Under the pieces are notes generated by a model that ran no database searches, was not told the origin of the DNA, and was given only the letters and a program-made list of their open reading frames with translations. Both the position numbers and the translations under genes were made by a program. Below are positions 32,938 to 40,978 of a DNA stretch of 64,000 nt, piece by piece. This DNA is from Sphingosinicella microcystinivorans. Its GTDB lineage: Bacteria > Pseudomonadota > Alphaproteobacteria > Sphingomonadales > Sphingomonadaceae. The DNA is taken from positions 668,945 to 732,944 of the forward strand of contig NZ_RBWX01000007.1 of the NCBI RefSeq assembly GCF_003634215.1. The letters are read 5' to 3'. Within the stretch, counting starts at the first letter, position 1. Every line of letters starts with the position of its first letter.

Positions 32938-34581
32938 TCATTTTTCGGCGTGGGAGTGGCCTGGTGTATCATGCGGTACGATGGGCGCTCCATTTAGAAA
33001 CCACTGCTGCCCGTTGGCACGACGGCGACGCATCACGTCCTCGTGAAGCTCGAACATGCCGGGTTCCGGATTCAGCCCAACGTTGGGCGCGGCTGTGAAG
33101 CGGATGTAGGCTTCGCGCTTGCCATAGTCCGGCCAGGCAGGCGCACCGTCGGCGTGCGGCACGCCGGTTGTGGCGAAGCTTGCCCAATAGTCGACCATGT
33201 TGCGCGCAAGGCGAATATCTTCCGTGTTCGCTTTCGGCCAGTTCGGGGGCGTGCTGTTGGGATCACCGGCGAGGCCGAACGCGAACGGGAGCTCGCTTGC
33301 GTGAAACGCACAGAGATCGCGTGCGCGAGTTGCCGCGTTGCAATGATCGAAAATATACAAGTAGCTCGGCTGGTCTGCCGCCGCCATCGTTCGGACGAGA
33401 CGTTCGGTCGCCCATCCGTAAACGATGTCGCGCGTCGATACGAGCTGGCTCACCGCGATATCGGATGCGGGATAGAGTTTCAGGTAAGCGGGAGCTAGGT
33501 CGCCGTAACGCTCAGCAATCGCCGCTTCGTAGCCTGCGGGGTCGTCCGGGATCTGAGGAATCAGCGTGCGCTGAGAGCGGATTTCTCCGCTATTGAAGCC
33601 GGCGAGAACCGGCACCTTTGTCTGTTGACCCCGATCGAAAATATTGACGAGCTGATCGGGGATAAGAATCCCGTCCATGATCGGTTGCGACACAAATCCC
33701 GTTTTCAAGGCGATGCTGGTAAGTACCGCGGCGTCCATGGCGCGCAGGTCTTGCACGTTCGCCGCGCCGGCGGCTGATGCGAACGCCGTGCCAATCGTCT
33801 CGGCAGTCGGCAGGCCGAAGACGGCTTCACGCAGGTGTGGCACCGCGCGCGCGTTGGTGCTCTGCACGATCGCCTTGGTGAACAGCCCGCGCGCCCGAGA
33901 GCTGGCAAGGAGATACGAGATGCTGAGTGCCCCGGCAGACTCTCCCATCACCGTGACATTGGCCGGATCGCCGCCGAACGCGCCGACATTGCGCTTCACC
34001 CATTCGAGCGCTGCGATCTGATCGAGCAGACCGTAATTGCCCGAAACACGATCCGGCGCCTCAGCGCTTAAGCCCGGATGCGCGAGCCAGCCGAGGATGC
34101 CGAGGCGATAGTTCACCGATACGAAGACGATGCCGCGCCGCGCAAATTCGCGACCATCGTACATGGGGCTGGCGCTGGTTCCGCGCAGCAGCGCGCCGCC
34201 GTGTATCCAGACGATCACGGGGGCCTTGCGTGCCTCCTTCGGGCTCCAGATATTAAGTGTGAGGCAATCCTCGCTCATGGGGCGCGGAGCCTCGAAATAC
34301 ACGCTTGTTGAAGGGTAGGGGGGCTGGACGCAGCTGGCGCCGAAAACGCCTGCGTCGCGCGTGCCGTTCCAGTGCGCAGGGGCAGCGGGCGCACGCCAGC
34401 GCTGCGCGCCGATAGGCGGCAGCGCATAGGGGACGCCCTTGAAAACGCGAAGTGCCCCGATTTGCGTTCCCAGGAGGCGGCCTTGTTCGACCGTCACCTC
34501 CGGCCTTTCACCGGCAGAAGCGGAGCGCACGACGCCGAGCGCTATGAGGATCGCGCAAAGCCATGCCACGAAAATGGTCAC
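32938..34581 (-). CDS. Carboxylesterase type B, secreted (copy 1)
   Basis: About 547 residues. The N-terminus from GTG 34581 gives a clean signal peptide (VTIFVAWLCAILIALGVV, cleaved near SASA), with GGGGAGAG upstream; ATG 34596 is an alternative. The longer ATG at 34635 lies inside the candidate TetR operator. The nucleophile serine is in VTVMGESAGALS, the oxyanion glycines in IVWIHGGALL, an acid in AGFNSGEIRS and a histidine in CAFHASELPF. The substrate is an ester, perhaps in the periplasm. It is divergent from an M28-like gene and clearly paralogous to the esterase at 40975. Confidence 0.92.
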   Translation of the reverse strand: MTIFVAWLCAILIALGVVRSASAGERPEVTVEQGRLLGTQIGALRVFKGVPYALPPIGAQRWRAPAAPAHWNGTRDAGVFGASCVQPPYPSTSVYFEAPRPMSEDCLTLNIWSPKEARKAPVIVWIHGGALLRGTSASPMYDGREFARRGIVFVSVNYRLGILGWLAHPGLSAEAPDRVSGNYGLLDQIAALEWVKRNVGAFGGDPANVTVMGESAGALSISYLLASSRARGLFTKAIVQSTNARAVPHLREAVFGLPTAETIGTAFASAAGAANVQDLRAMDAAVLTSIALKTGFVSQPIMDGILIPDQLVNIFDRGQQTKVPVLAGFNSGEIRSQRTLIPQIPDDPAGYEAAIAERYGDLAPAYLKLYPASDIAVSQLVSTRDIVYGWATERLVRTMAAADQPSYLYIFDHCNAATRARDLCAFHASELPFAFGLAGDPNSTPPNWPKANTEDIRLARNMVDYWASFATTGVPHADGAPAWPDYGKREAYIRFTAAPNVGLNPEPGMFELHEDVMRRRRANGQQWFLNGAPIVPHDTPGHSHAEK

Positions 34582-34630
34582 GTTCTCTCTCCCCATGCAG
34601 CGCTTGCCATCGCTTTGCATCGAACTTACG

Positions 34631-34642
34631 CTCACTCGTGAG
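34631..34642. promoter_or_regulatory. Candidate TetR operator, site A
   Basis: CTCAC-TC-GTGAG, an inverted repeat in the divergent gap between esterase copy 1 and the M28-like gene. Extended alignment with sites B and C gives ACTCAC-N4-GAGT-N-AAT; here the first base is G instead of A. Confidence 0.65.
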
Positions 34643-34671
34643 TGAATATCAAGCGATCACGGGAAAGCGAC

Positions 34672-35958
34672 ATGAGTGGTTCGACGCGGCGGGGCTTTCT
34701 GGCGGGAACTGCAGCCTTGCCCTTGGCAACGGCAGCGGGAGTTTCAGCGAATACATCTGCGGTTGCCGATGATCTTTCGCGCTATATCGCCTTGGGGAAC
34801 AAGCAATCCGGCGGGCAGGGTGACACGGCCGCGGGCCACTGGATGGCGGGTGAACTCGAAGCGGCCGGGTTTGCCGTCGAGAAGCCCGTCATCTCGGTGC
34901 CGTTCTTCACACCGCAGCGCGCCGACATTGTTTGCGGCGACGCCCGGGCCGCGCTGTGGCCGCAGCCGATTGTGGTGCCGACACCGGCATCGGGCGTTTC
35001 CGGTCCGCTCGTGCGGGTCGATGCGGCGGGCCGCGCCGACGCACCGCTCGCGGGCGCGATCGCAATTGTCGATCTGCCCTATGGCCGCTGGTCTTCCGCG
35101 CTGGTGAAGGCGATACGCACGCCCGTCCATGCGGTCTTCGGAGCGGGGGCGAAGGCTGCGATCATCATCACCAACGGGCCGACAGGTAAGATCATCGCAC
35201 TCAATGCGGATGGGAAGACGCCCATGTTCAAGGGACCAGTGGCGCTGCTCGCGCCGTTGGACGCAGAGCCGTTCCTTGCCGCCGCGATGACGCATAGCCA
35301 GGCGACCTTCACGCTGACTGGAAAGAGCGGACGACGCGCCGCCTTCAACGTGGTCGGGCGGATCAATCGGGGCAAGGGGCGCTGGCTCGTGGTCTCCACC
35401 CCGCGTTCCGGCTGGTTCGGGTGCGCGGGCGAGCGCGGGGGTGGCATCGCGGCATGGCTCGACCTCGCGCGCCGGATGCCCGCAGCGCTGCCCGGTCATG
35501 ATCTCGCGTTCCTCTGCAACAGCGGGCACGAGTATGAAAATCTGGGCGCGGAGGAAGCGCTGAAGGCGGTGGCGCCAAAGCCCGAGGATACAGATTTCTG
35601 GCTGCACCTCGGCGCCAATCTCGCCGCGCGGGACTGGCACGAAGGGCTATTCGGACTCGCGCCGCTGGCGGGCACGGACTCGCAGCGCTATCTTGCCGTC
35701 AGCCCCCAGCACCTGCCGCTTGCCCGCCGCGTTTTTGCGGGTCTTGCAGGCCTCGAAAGTCCTTATTCCGCCGCCGAGCTTTCGGCGGGCGAGCTCGCGG
35801 CAATCGTCGCTGCGGGCTATCCATCGGTCGCCGGCGTTTTCGGGTTGCACCGCTTTCACCATGTCGAGGACGACGAGACGCGCTGCATCGATCCCGGAGC
35901 GGTCGCGACAACAATCGCCGCCTTCCGCCAGTTTCTGGCGGCGGCGGCGAAGGCCTGA
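34672..35958 (+). CDS. M28-like exopeptidase-fold protein, Tat-exported, zinc ligands degenerate
   Basis: A 428-residue protein with a twin-arginine signal (STRRGFLAGTAALPLATAA). The fold follows family M28 with an inserted PA-like domain, but the usual metal ligands are replaced: where M28 has H-x-D it reads VSTPRSGW, and where it has a N-D-D-x-S-G block it reads CAGERGGGIAAW. GHEYENLGAEEAL and a late histidine (HRFHHVEDD) remain. It may be inactive as a zinc peptidase or act on something else. GGGAAAG precedes the ATG at 34672. It shares the site A operator with esterase copy 1. Confidence 0.75.
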   Translation: MSGSTRRGFLAGTAALPLATAAGVSANTSAVADDLSRYIALGNKQSGGQGDTAAGHWMAGELEAAGFAVEKPVISVPFFTPQRADIVCGDARAALWPQPIVVPTPASGVSGPLVRVDAAGRADAPLAGAIAIVDLPYGRWSSALVKAIRTPVHAVFGAGAKAAIIITNGPTGKIIALNADGKTPMFKGPVALLAPLDAEPFLAAAMTHSQATFTLTGKSGRRAAFNVVGRINRGKGRWLVVSTPRSGWFGCAGERGGGIAAWLDLARRMPAALPGHDLAFLCNSGHEYENLGAEEALKAVAPKPEDTDFWLHLGANLAARDWHEGLFGLAPLAGTDSQRYLAVSPQHLPLARRVFAGLAGLESPYSAAELSAGELAAIVAAGYPSVAGVFGLHRFHHVEDDETRCIDPGAVATTIAAFRQFLAAAAKA

Positions 35959-35963
35959 CGCTA

Positions 35964-37631
35964 TCAATCGGCTTCGATGTCGCGCTTGTAGGTTTCGGGC
36001 AGGAACAGGATGCCGACAACGGCTGTGATCGCCGCGATGACAACAGCATACCAGAGGCCCTGATAGATGTTGCCCGTGGCCGCAACCATCGCGAAGCCGA
36101 TAGTGGGCATGAAACCGCCGATCCAGCCGTTGCCGATATGGTAGGGCAAAGAAAGCGAACTGTATCGGATGCGCGCCGGGAAGAGCTCGACCAGCAGCGC
36201 CGCGAGCGGACCATAAACCATCGTGGCAAGGACACCGAAGATACAGAGGATGCCGATGACCTTCAGCTTGTCGACTGAGGCGGGGTCGGCGGAATCCGGA
36301 TAGCCTGCTCGTGACAACGCAGCCTGCACGTCAGTCTGAAACGCTGCGACGGAGGCGGCTTTCGCTTTACCCTTCAGCACGGCAGGGTTCGGTGCGGTAA
36401 AGGCTTCATCGCCGATCTGAACAGCCGCAATCGCGCCGGGTGGTGCGTCGACATTTGCATAGTTGATACCGCCGCGTGCGAGATAGGTCTTCACGATGTC
36501 GCAGCTTGTCGTGTCGAAACTGTTCCGTCCGATCGGATCGAATTGGAACGAGCATTCGTCTGCGTCGGCGACGACCTGCACGGGTGCGCTTTCGACAGCC
36601 GCCGCCATTGCCGGATTGGCTGCCGTAACCAATGCCTTGTAGAGCGGGAAATACGAGAAAACGGCAATCACGCACGCCGTCATCATGATCGGTTTGCGTC
36701 CGATGCGATCGCTCAGCCAGCCGAAGAAGACGAAGCTTGGGATAATCATCAGGAGCGCGGTCGCGACGAGGAAGTTGGCGGTGGCACCATCCACCCTCGC
36801 GATCTTTTCGAGATAGAAGAGCGGGTAGAGATGTGCGGCGAAGCCTATGACCGCCTGACCGGCGACGGCGCCGAACAGCGCGATGAGAACGAGCCTGAGG
36901 TTGCGCCATTCCCCGAATGCTTCGCGGAGCGGCGCCTTCGACGTCGCTCCCGCCTTTTTCATCCGCTGGAACACCGGGCTCTCTTCAAGCTGCAGCCGTA
37001 TCCAGAGGGTGATGCCAAGCAATACGATCGAGAAGATGAAGGGCAGGCGCCAACCCCAGTCGTTAAAGGTTTCCGCATCCATGAAATTGCGCAGCCCGAC
37101 CACGAATGTAGAGGCGAGGATCAGGCCGATCATTGCCGTCGTCTGGATAAAGCTCGTATAAAAGCCACGTTTTCCCGGCGGTGCATGCTCGGCAATATAG
37201 ACAGCGGCACCGCCGTATTCGCCCCCGATCGCGAGCCCCTGAAGCAGCCGGAGTGTCATCAGGATGATCGGGGCGGCAATTCCGATGGCGTCGTAGCCCG
37301 GCAGGAAACCGACCGCAAACGTCGAAAGGCCCATGATCGCCATGGTGACGAGGAACGTGTTCTTGCGTCCGACGACATCTCCGACCCGGCCGAATACCAG
37401 CGCGCCGAAGGGGCGCACCGCAAAGCCGGCGGCAAACGCCATCAGCGCAAGGATGAAACCGGTGGTTTCATTGACGCCCGAGAAAAAATGCCGGGAGAGC
37501 GCGGTGGCGAGCAGTCCGTAGAGATAGAAATCATACCATTCGAACACCGTTCCCAGCGATGACGCGGTGATGACGAGCTTGTCGCTCTGACCTTTCGCCT
37601 CGCCGGGCAAGGCTTCGCTCTCGGTTGCCAT
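35964..37631 (-). CDS. MFS transporter, metabolite:H+ symporter (MHS) type
   Basis: About 555 residues. It has the MHS signatures FEWYDFYLYGLLATAL, GRVGDVVGRKNTFL and LQGLAIGGEYGGAA, as in shikimate, proline/betaine and citrate symporters. Twelve helices are expected. A long hydrophilic insert of about 110 residues (from near AVESAPVQVVADADE to ASVDKLKVIG) sits before one of the late helices and contains two cysteines (DECSF, TSCDIV). GGGAGGAAG precedes the ATG. It is 60 bases after the SDR gene and belongs to the TetR-controlled set, likely importing an acid across the inner membrane. Confidence 0.9.
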   Translation of the reverse strand: MATESEALPGEAKGQSDKLVITASSLGTVFEWYDFYLYGLLATALSRHFFSGVNETTGFILALMAFAAGFAVRPFGALVFGRVGDVVGRKNTFLVTMAIMGLSTFAVGFLPGYDAIGIAAPIILMTLRLLQGLAIGGEYGGAAVYIAEHAPPGKRGFYTSFIQTTAMIGLILASTFVVGLRNFMDAETFNDWGWRLPFIFSIVLLGITLWIRLQLEESPVFQRMKKAGATSKAPLREAFGEWRNLRLVLIALFGAVAGQAVIGFAAHLYPLFYLEKIARVDGATANFLVATALLMIIPSFVFFGWLSDRIGRKPIMMTACVIAVFSYFPLYKALVTAANPAMAAAVESAPVQVVADADECSFQFDPIGRNSFDTTSCDIVKTYLARGGINYANVDAPPGAIAAVQIGDEAFTAPNPAVLKGKAKAASVAAFQTDVQAALSRAGYPDSADPASVDKLKVIGILCIFGVLATMVYGPLAALLVELFPARIRYSSLSLPYHIGNGWIGGFMPTIGFAMVAATGNIYQGLWYAVVIAAITAVVGILFLPETYKRDIEAD

Positions 37632-37691
37632 ATTCTTCCTCCCATCCAAATTAGCTTTGGGCTCTTCTCGGCCCCTCCGCCATGCTCGCTA

Positions 37692-38585
37692 TCAGCGCGC
37701 GACCGACACCGTCTGTTCGGTGTAGCCTGCGTTTTCCAGTTCGCGTTCCGCCTGCATGAAGCCGTAGGCGGGTACGATCTCGCCGCGCCGATCCGAGAGT
37801 TGCTCCCATTGTGTGGCGACGCGTTCTGCAGCGTCATCTCCGGTTCCAATGAAGATGCCATCGGTGAGCGTGATGTTGGCGCGCGCGAAATGTCCCCCGC
37901 CTGCGCAAAGAATTGCACGCGTCGGCGCATCCTCGCTCACCAGCGCGAGCAGGCCGGGGCTTACAGCCTCCGGAGCCAGCCGCGCGAGCGCCTCGGGAGC
38001 GAGCACGCCACCCGTCATCTGCGTTGCCGCCGTGGGCGCGAGGCAATTGACGCGGATGCCGTAGCGCTCACCCTCAAGCGCCAACGTCTGCATCAGCCCG
38101 ACAAGCGCCATTTTCGCCGCGCCGTAGTTAGCCTGCCCGAAATTGCCATAGAGGCCCGACGACGACGTCGTCATGACGATCCGGCCATATCGACGCGCGC
38201 GCATCTGCTCCCACACCGCTTTCGAACAGATCGCGGCGCCCATCAGGTGCACGTCGACGACCAGCCGGAAATCGGCGATGTCCATCTTTGCAAAACTCTT
38301 GTCGCGCAGGATGCCCGCGTTGTTGACCAGGATATCGACACCGCCCCAGGACTTGGTGGTGGCGTCTACCATCGCCGCGACTTCTACCTCATCCGTGACA
38401 GAGGCTGGCACGGATAGCGCCTTCCCGCCCGCGGCCACGATCTCTGCAGCGACACCTGCCGCCGCAGCCTCGTTAACATCGTTGACGACGACGCGTGCAC
38501 CTGCGCGCGCGAGCAGCAGTGCATGTGCACGGCCGAGCCCTCCGCCAGAACCTGTTACGATCGCCACCCGCCCGGCCAGATTCAT
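37692..38585 (-). CDS. Short-chain dehydrogenase, 3-hydroxyacyl-CoA dehydrogenase-like
   Basis: A 297-residue SDR. NAD-binding motif VTGSGGGLGRAHALLLARAG, NNAG in DILVNNAGILRDKSF, catalytic Ser in TTSSSGLYG, Tyr-x-x-x-Lys in ANYGAAKMAL. The early sequence is like the dehydrogenase domain of peroxisomal multifunctional enzyme type 2, suggesting oxidation of a hydroxyacyl-CoA. AGGAGAAG precedes ATG 38585; the frame is open to 38633, but that would cross operator site B. It heads the SDR-MFS unit. Confidence 0.9.
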   Translation of the reverse strand: MNLAGRVAIVTGSGGGLGRAHALLLARAGARVVVNDVNEAAAAGVAAEIVAAGGKALSVPASVTDEVEVAAMVDATTKSWGGVDILVNNAGILRDKSFAKMDIADFRLVVDVHLMGAAICSKAVWEQMRARRYGRIVMTTSSSGLYGNFGQANYGAAKMALVGLMQTLALEGERYGIRVNCLAPTAATQMTGGVLAPEALARLAPEAVSPGLLALVSEDAPTRAILCAGGGHFARANITLTDGIFIGTGDDAAERVATQWEQLSDRRGEIVPAYGFMQAERELENAGYTEQTVSVAR

Positions 38586-38610
38586 GCTCTTCTCCTCGCT
38601 CATCATATAA

Positions 38611-38628
38611 TAACTCACACGTGAGTTA
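38611..38628. promoter_or_regulatory. Candidate TetR operator, site B
   Basis: TAACTCAC-AC-GTGAGTTA, inverted repeat with 8-base arms, between the end of tetR and the SDR start. It is the most symmetrical of the three sites. Confidence 0.72.
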
Positions 38629-38668
38629 ATCAAAAAGGCCTGACAGTTCCGACATGGTGCCTAGCCGT

Positions 38669-39397
38669 TCAGCCTTTCCGCTCGGCCTTTCGCTGCTCGC
38701 AGATTTCGCGAAAACCAGCCGCCATGAAGCGCGCCATGCGTTGTTTGACGGCTTCATAGTCGTTGGAGTGGCAAAGCCCGTGCGAGAGCTTGTCGATACG
38801 ACCTGTGCGCGCCAGCGTAAGCATCAGTGCCCCGGTTACGAAATGATACCCCCAGAAAATGTCTTCTTCGGCGGCGTCGGGCAGTGCCTTTTTCAGGATT
38901 TCGATCAGTCGCAGCACGACAGGATCGAAATACTTGTCCATGAATTCGGCGCCCTCGGGGCTGTTCGACGCCTGAGCGCCGAATGCGCCATAGTTTTTCC
39001 AGCCTTCGCCGCCCTGGATGTAGAGATCCAGGTCGGTATCGAGAAACGCATGGAGTGCGCCCTCTACCGTCGGCTTTCCGGCGGCGGCCTTTTCGTAGTC
39101 GTCGAGCGCCTTCGTGCGCTTTTCAATCGTAACGACAGCGCGGCGGGCGAATACTGCATCGAACAGCGTTTTCTTGTCGTCGAAATAATAGTTGAGGAGC
39201 GTATGATGAACGCCCACGCGCTTCGCGACATCCTTCAGCGTCACACCATAAAAGCCGTGCTTGGAAAACAGTTGTTCGGCAGTGTCGAGAATTTGTTCCA
39301 TCGTTTCGGCGCGCTGCTCCGCCTTTGATGGTCGTTTTGTTTGAGGCTTTCCCTTGGGCGCCAAAATCACTTCCTTTTCGAAATCGTCCCGTCGCAT
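38669..39397 (-). CDS. TetR-family transcriptional regulator
   Basis: A 242-residue TetR regulator. After a basic N-terminal tail comes the helix-turn-helix (TMEQILDTAEQLFSKHGFYG, TLKDVAKRVGVHHTLLNYYF) and a variable C-terminal ligand domain. Start codons GTG 39400 and ATG 39397 are adjacent. It is the last gene after the acyl-CoA ligase and is followed by operator site B. Members next to acyl-CoA enzymes usually respond to an acyl-CoA, which is likely here for the ester pathway. Confidence 0.9.
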   Translation of the reverse strand: MRRDDFEKEVILAPKGKPQTKRPSKAEQRAETMEQILDTAEQLFSKHGFYGVTLKDVAKRVGVHHTLLNYYFDDKKTLFDAVFARRAVVTIEKRTKALDDYEKAAAGKPTVEGALHAFLDTDLDLYIQGGEGWKNYGAFGAQASNSPEGAEFMDKYFDPVVLRLIEILKKALPDAAEEDIFWGYHFVTGALMLTLARTGRIDKLSHGLCHSNDYEAVKQRMARFMAAGFREICEQRKAERKG

Positions 39398-39412
39398 CAC
39401 TGCCGTTCCGAT

Positions 39413-40978
39413 CTAAGCCTGACCATATTCGGCCCGCAACTGCATCTTATCGATCTTGCCCGTCGGCGCGAGCGGCATTGCGTCAACGCGGATGATCGCA
39501 TCGGGAACCCACCACGACGCGATACGCCCGGCGAGCGGCGCGAGCAATTCCTCGTCGCTGATCGAATCGCCGCACGTCTCCACGAGCAGAATCGGCCGCT
39601 CGCCCCACTTGGGGTCGGCGCGCCCGATTACGGCGGCGAGCGACACGCGCGGCAGCGCGCTGACTAGGGCTTCGATCTCGGCGGGATTGATCCACTCGCC
39701 GCCGGACTTGATAAGATCCTTGGATCTGCCGGTGATGGTGAGATTTCCGCTTTCGTCGATGCGTGCGAGGTCGCCCGTATCGAACCAGCCGTCGGCGTCG
39801 GTGGCGGGCGCGGTTTGACCGAAATAGCGCTCTACGACCGTGCCGCCGCGCACGCGCAAATGGCCTTCCGTTCCGCGCTGTTCAGGAAGCGCGCACCCTT
39901 CGGCGTCGGTGATGAGCAGATCGATGCCGATCGCGGGGCGGCCCGACAGCGAGGCGCGGCGATGCGTATCCCCGGGTAGCGCTGCCGTCCCGAGTGGAGA
40001 CAGCTCCGTCATCCCCCAGCTCGTCTGGATCTCGACGCCCAGGCGGCGCTCGATACGCTCCATGAGCGCCGACGGCATGGGAGAGCCACCCACCAGGATG
40101 CGTTCAAGCGACGGCACATCCCCGCCTTCCGCCTCCAGATGCTCGACAAGGCCGAGCCAGACGGTGGGCACCCCCGCTGCGGCCGTCACGCCCTCTTCGC
40201 GAATGAGTCGCGCCAGATGCGCGCCGTCGCTGTGGCGTCCCGGAAGCACCAGCTTTGCCCCCACCGCAGGCGCCGCGAACGGCAACCCCCACGCATTGGC
40301 ATGAAACATCGGCACGACGGCGAGGATCGCATCGCGCGAGGTCGGGCCAAGCACATCGGCCTGCAACTGCCGCATTGTGTGCAGGTAGCAGCCGCGGTGC
40401 GTGTAGGTGACGCCCTTGGGCGCGCCGGTGCTGCCCGACGTGAAGCAGAGCCCCGACGGCGCCGTTTCCGAAAATTCGCCCCAGGGGATATCGAGCGCTG
40501 CCGCCGCGACGAGCGGCGCGAGCGCATCGGCATCTTCCGCGCCCTCATCCGTATCGATCACGAGGATACGGCGCAGCGCGGGGAGATTACGGGCCGCCTC
40601 CCGTGCCAGAGGCAGAAGATCGGCATTCACGAGCAGCAGCGCGGCCTGCGACTGGGCGAGCATCCCGCCTAGCTGTGTCGCGGTGAGGCGCGGGTTGAGC
40701 GTGTGGCATATCGCGCCCATGCCCATGATGCCGTACCACGCTTCGACATGCCCCTGCGTGTTCCACGCGAGGGTTGCTACCCGATCGCTGGCGCGGATGC
40801 CCAGCGCGTGCAATGCGCCCGAAACGCGGCGCGCACCCGTGTGCAGCGCCCTATAGGAAATGCGCCGGACACCATCGGCTCCCGCCGACACCACTTCGGC
40901 GTTGGGATGCCATTTCGCGGCGTGGGAGAGGAACTTGTCGAGCGTCAGACCATAATATTGCATCGAACCGTCGTTCAT
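39413..40978 (-). CDS. AMP-dependent acyl-CoA synthetase/ligase
   Basis: A 521-residue ANL-family enzyme that adenylates a carboxylic acid and transfers it to CoA. Motifs: P-loop FTSGSTGAPKGVTYTHRG, TSWGMTELSPLG, WFDTGDLARIDESG, and the catalytic lysine in PTGKIDKMQL. It resembles medium- and long-chain fatty acid and aryl acid ligases. Its ATG overlaps the esterase copy 2 stop (ATGA), so hydrolysis of an ester and activation of the acid are translationally linked. Confidence 0.93.
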   Translation of the reverse strand: MNDGSMQYYGLTLDKFLSHAAKWHPNAEVVSAGADGVRRISYRALHTGARRVSGALHALGIRASDRVATLAWNTQGHVEAWYGIMGMGAICHTLNPRLTATQLGGMLAQSQAALLLVNADLLPLAREAARNLPALRRILVIDTDEGAEDADALAPLVAAAALDIPWGEFSETAPSGLCFTSGSTGAPKGVTYTHRGCYLHTMRQLQADVLGPTSRDAILAVVPMFHANAWGLPFAAPAVGAKLVLPGRHSDGAHLARLIREEGVTAAAGVPTVWLGLVEHLEAEGGDVPSLERILVGGSPMPSALMERIERRLGVEIQTSWGMTELSPLGTAALPGDTHRRASLSGRPAIGIDLLITDAEGCALPEQRGTEGHLRVRGGTVVERYFGQTAPATDADGWFDTGDLARIDESGNLTITGRSKDLIKSGGEWINPAEIEALVSALPRVSLAAVIGRADPKWGERPILLVETCGDSISDEELLAPLAGRIASWWVPDAIIRVDAMPLAPTGKIDKMQLRAEYGQA

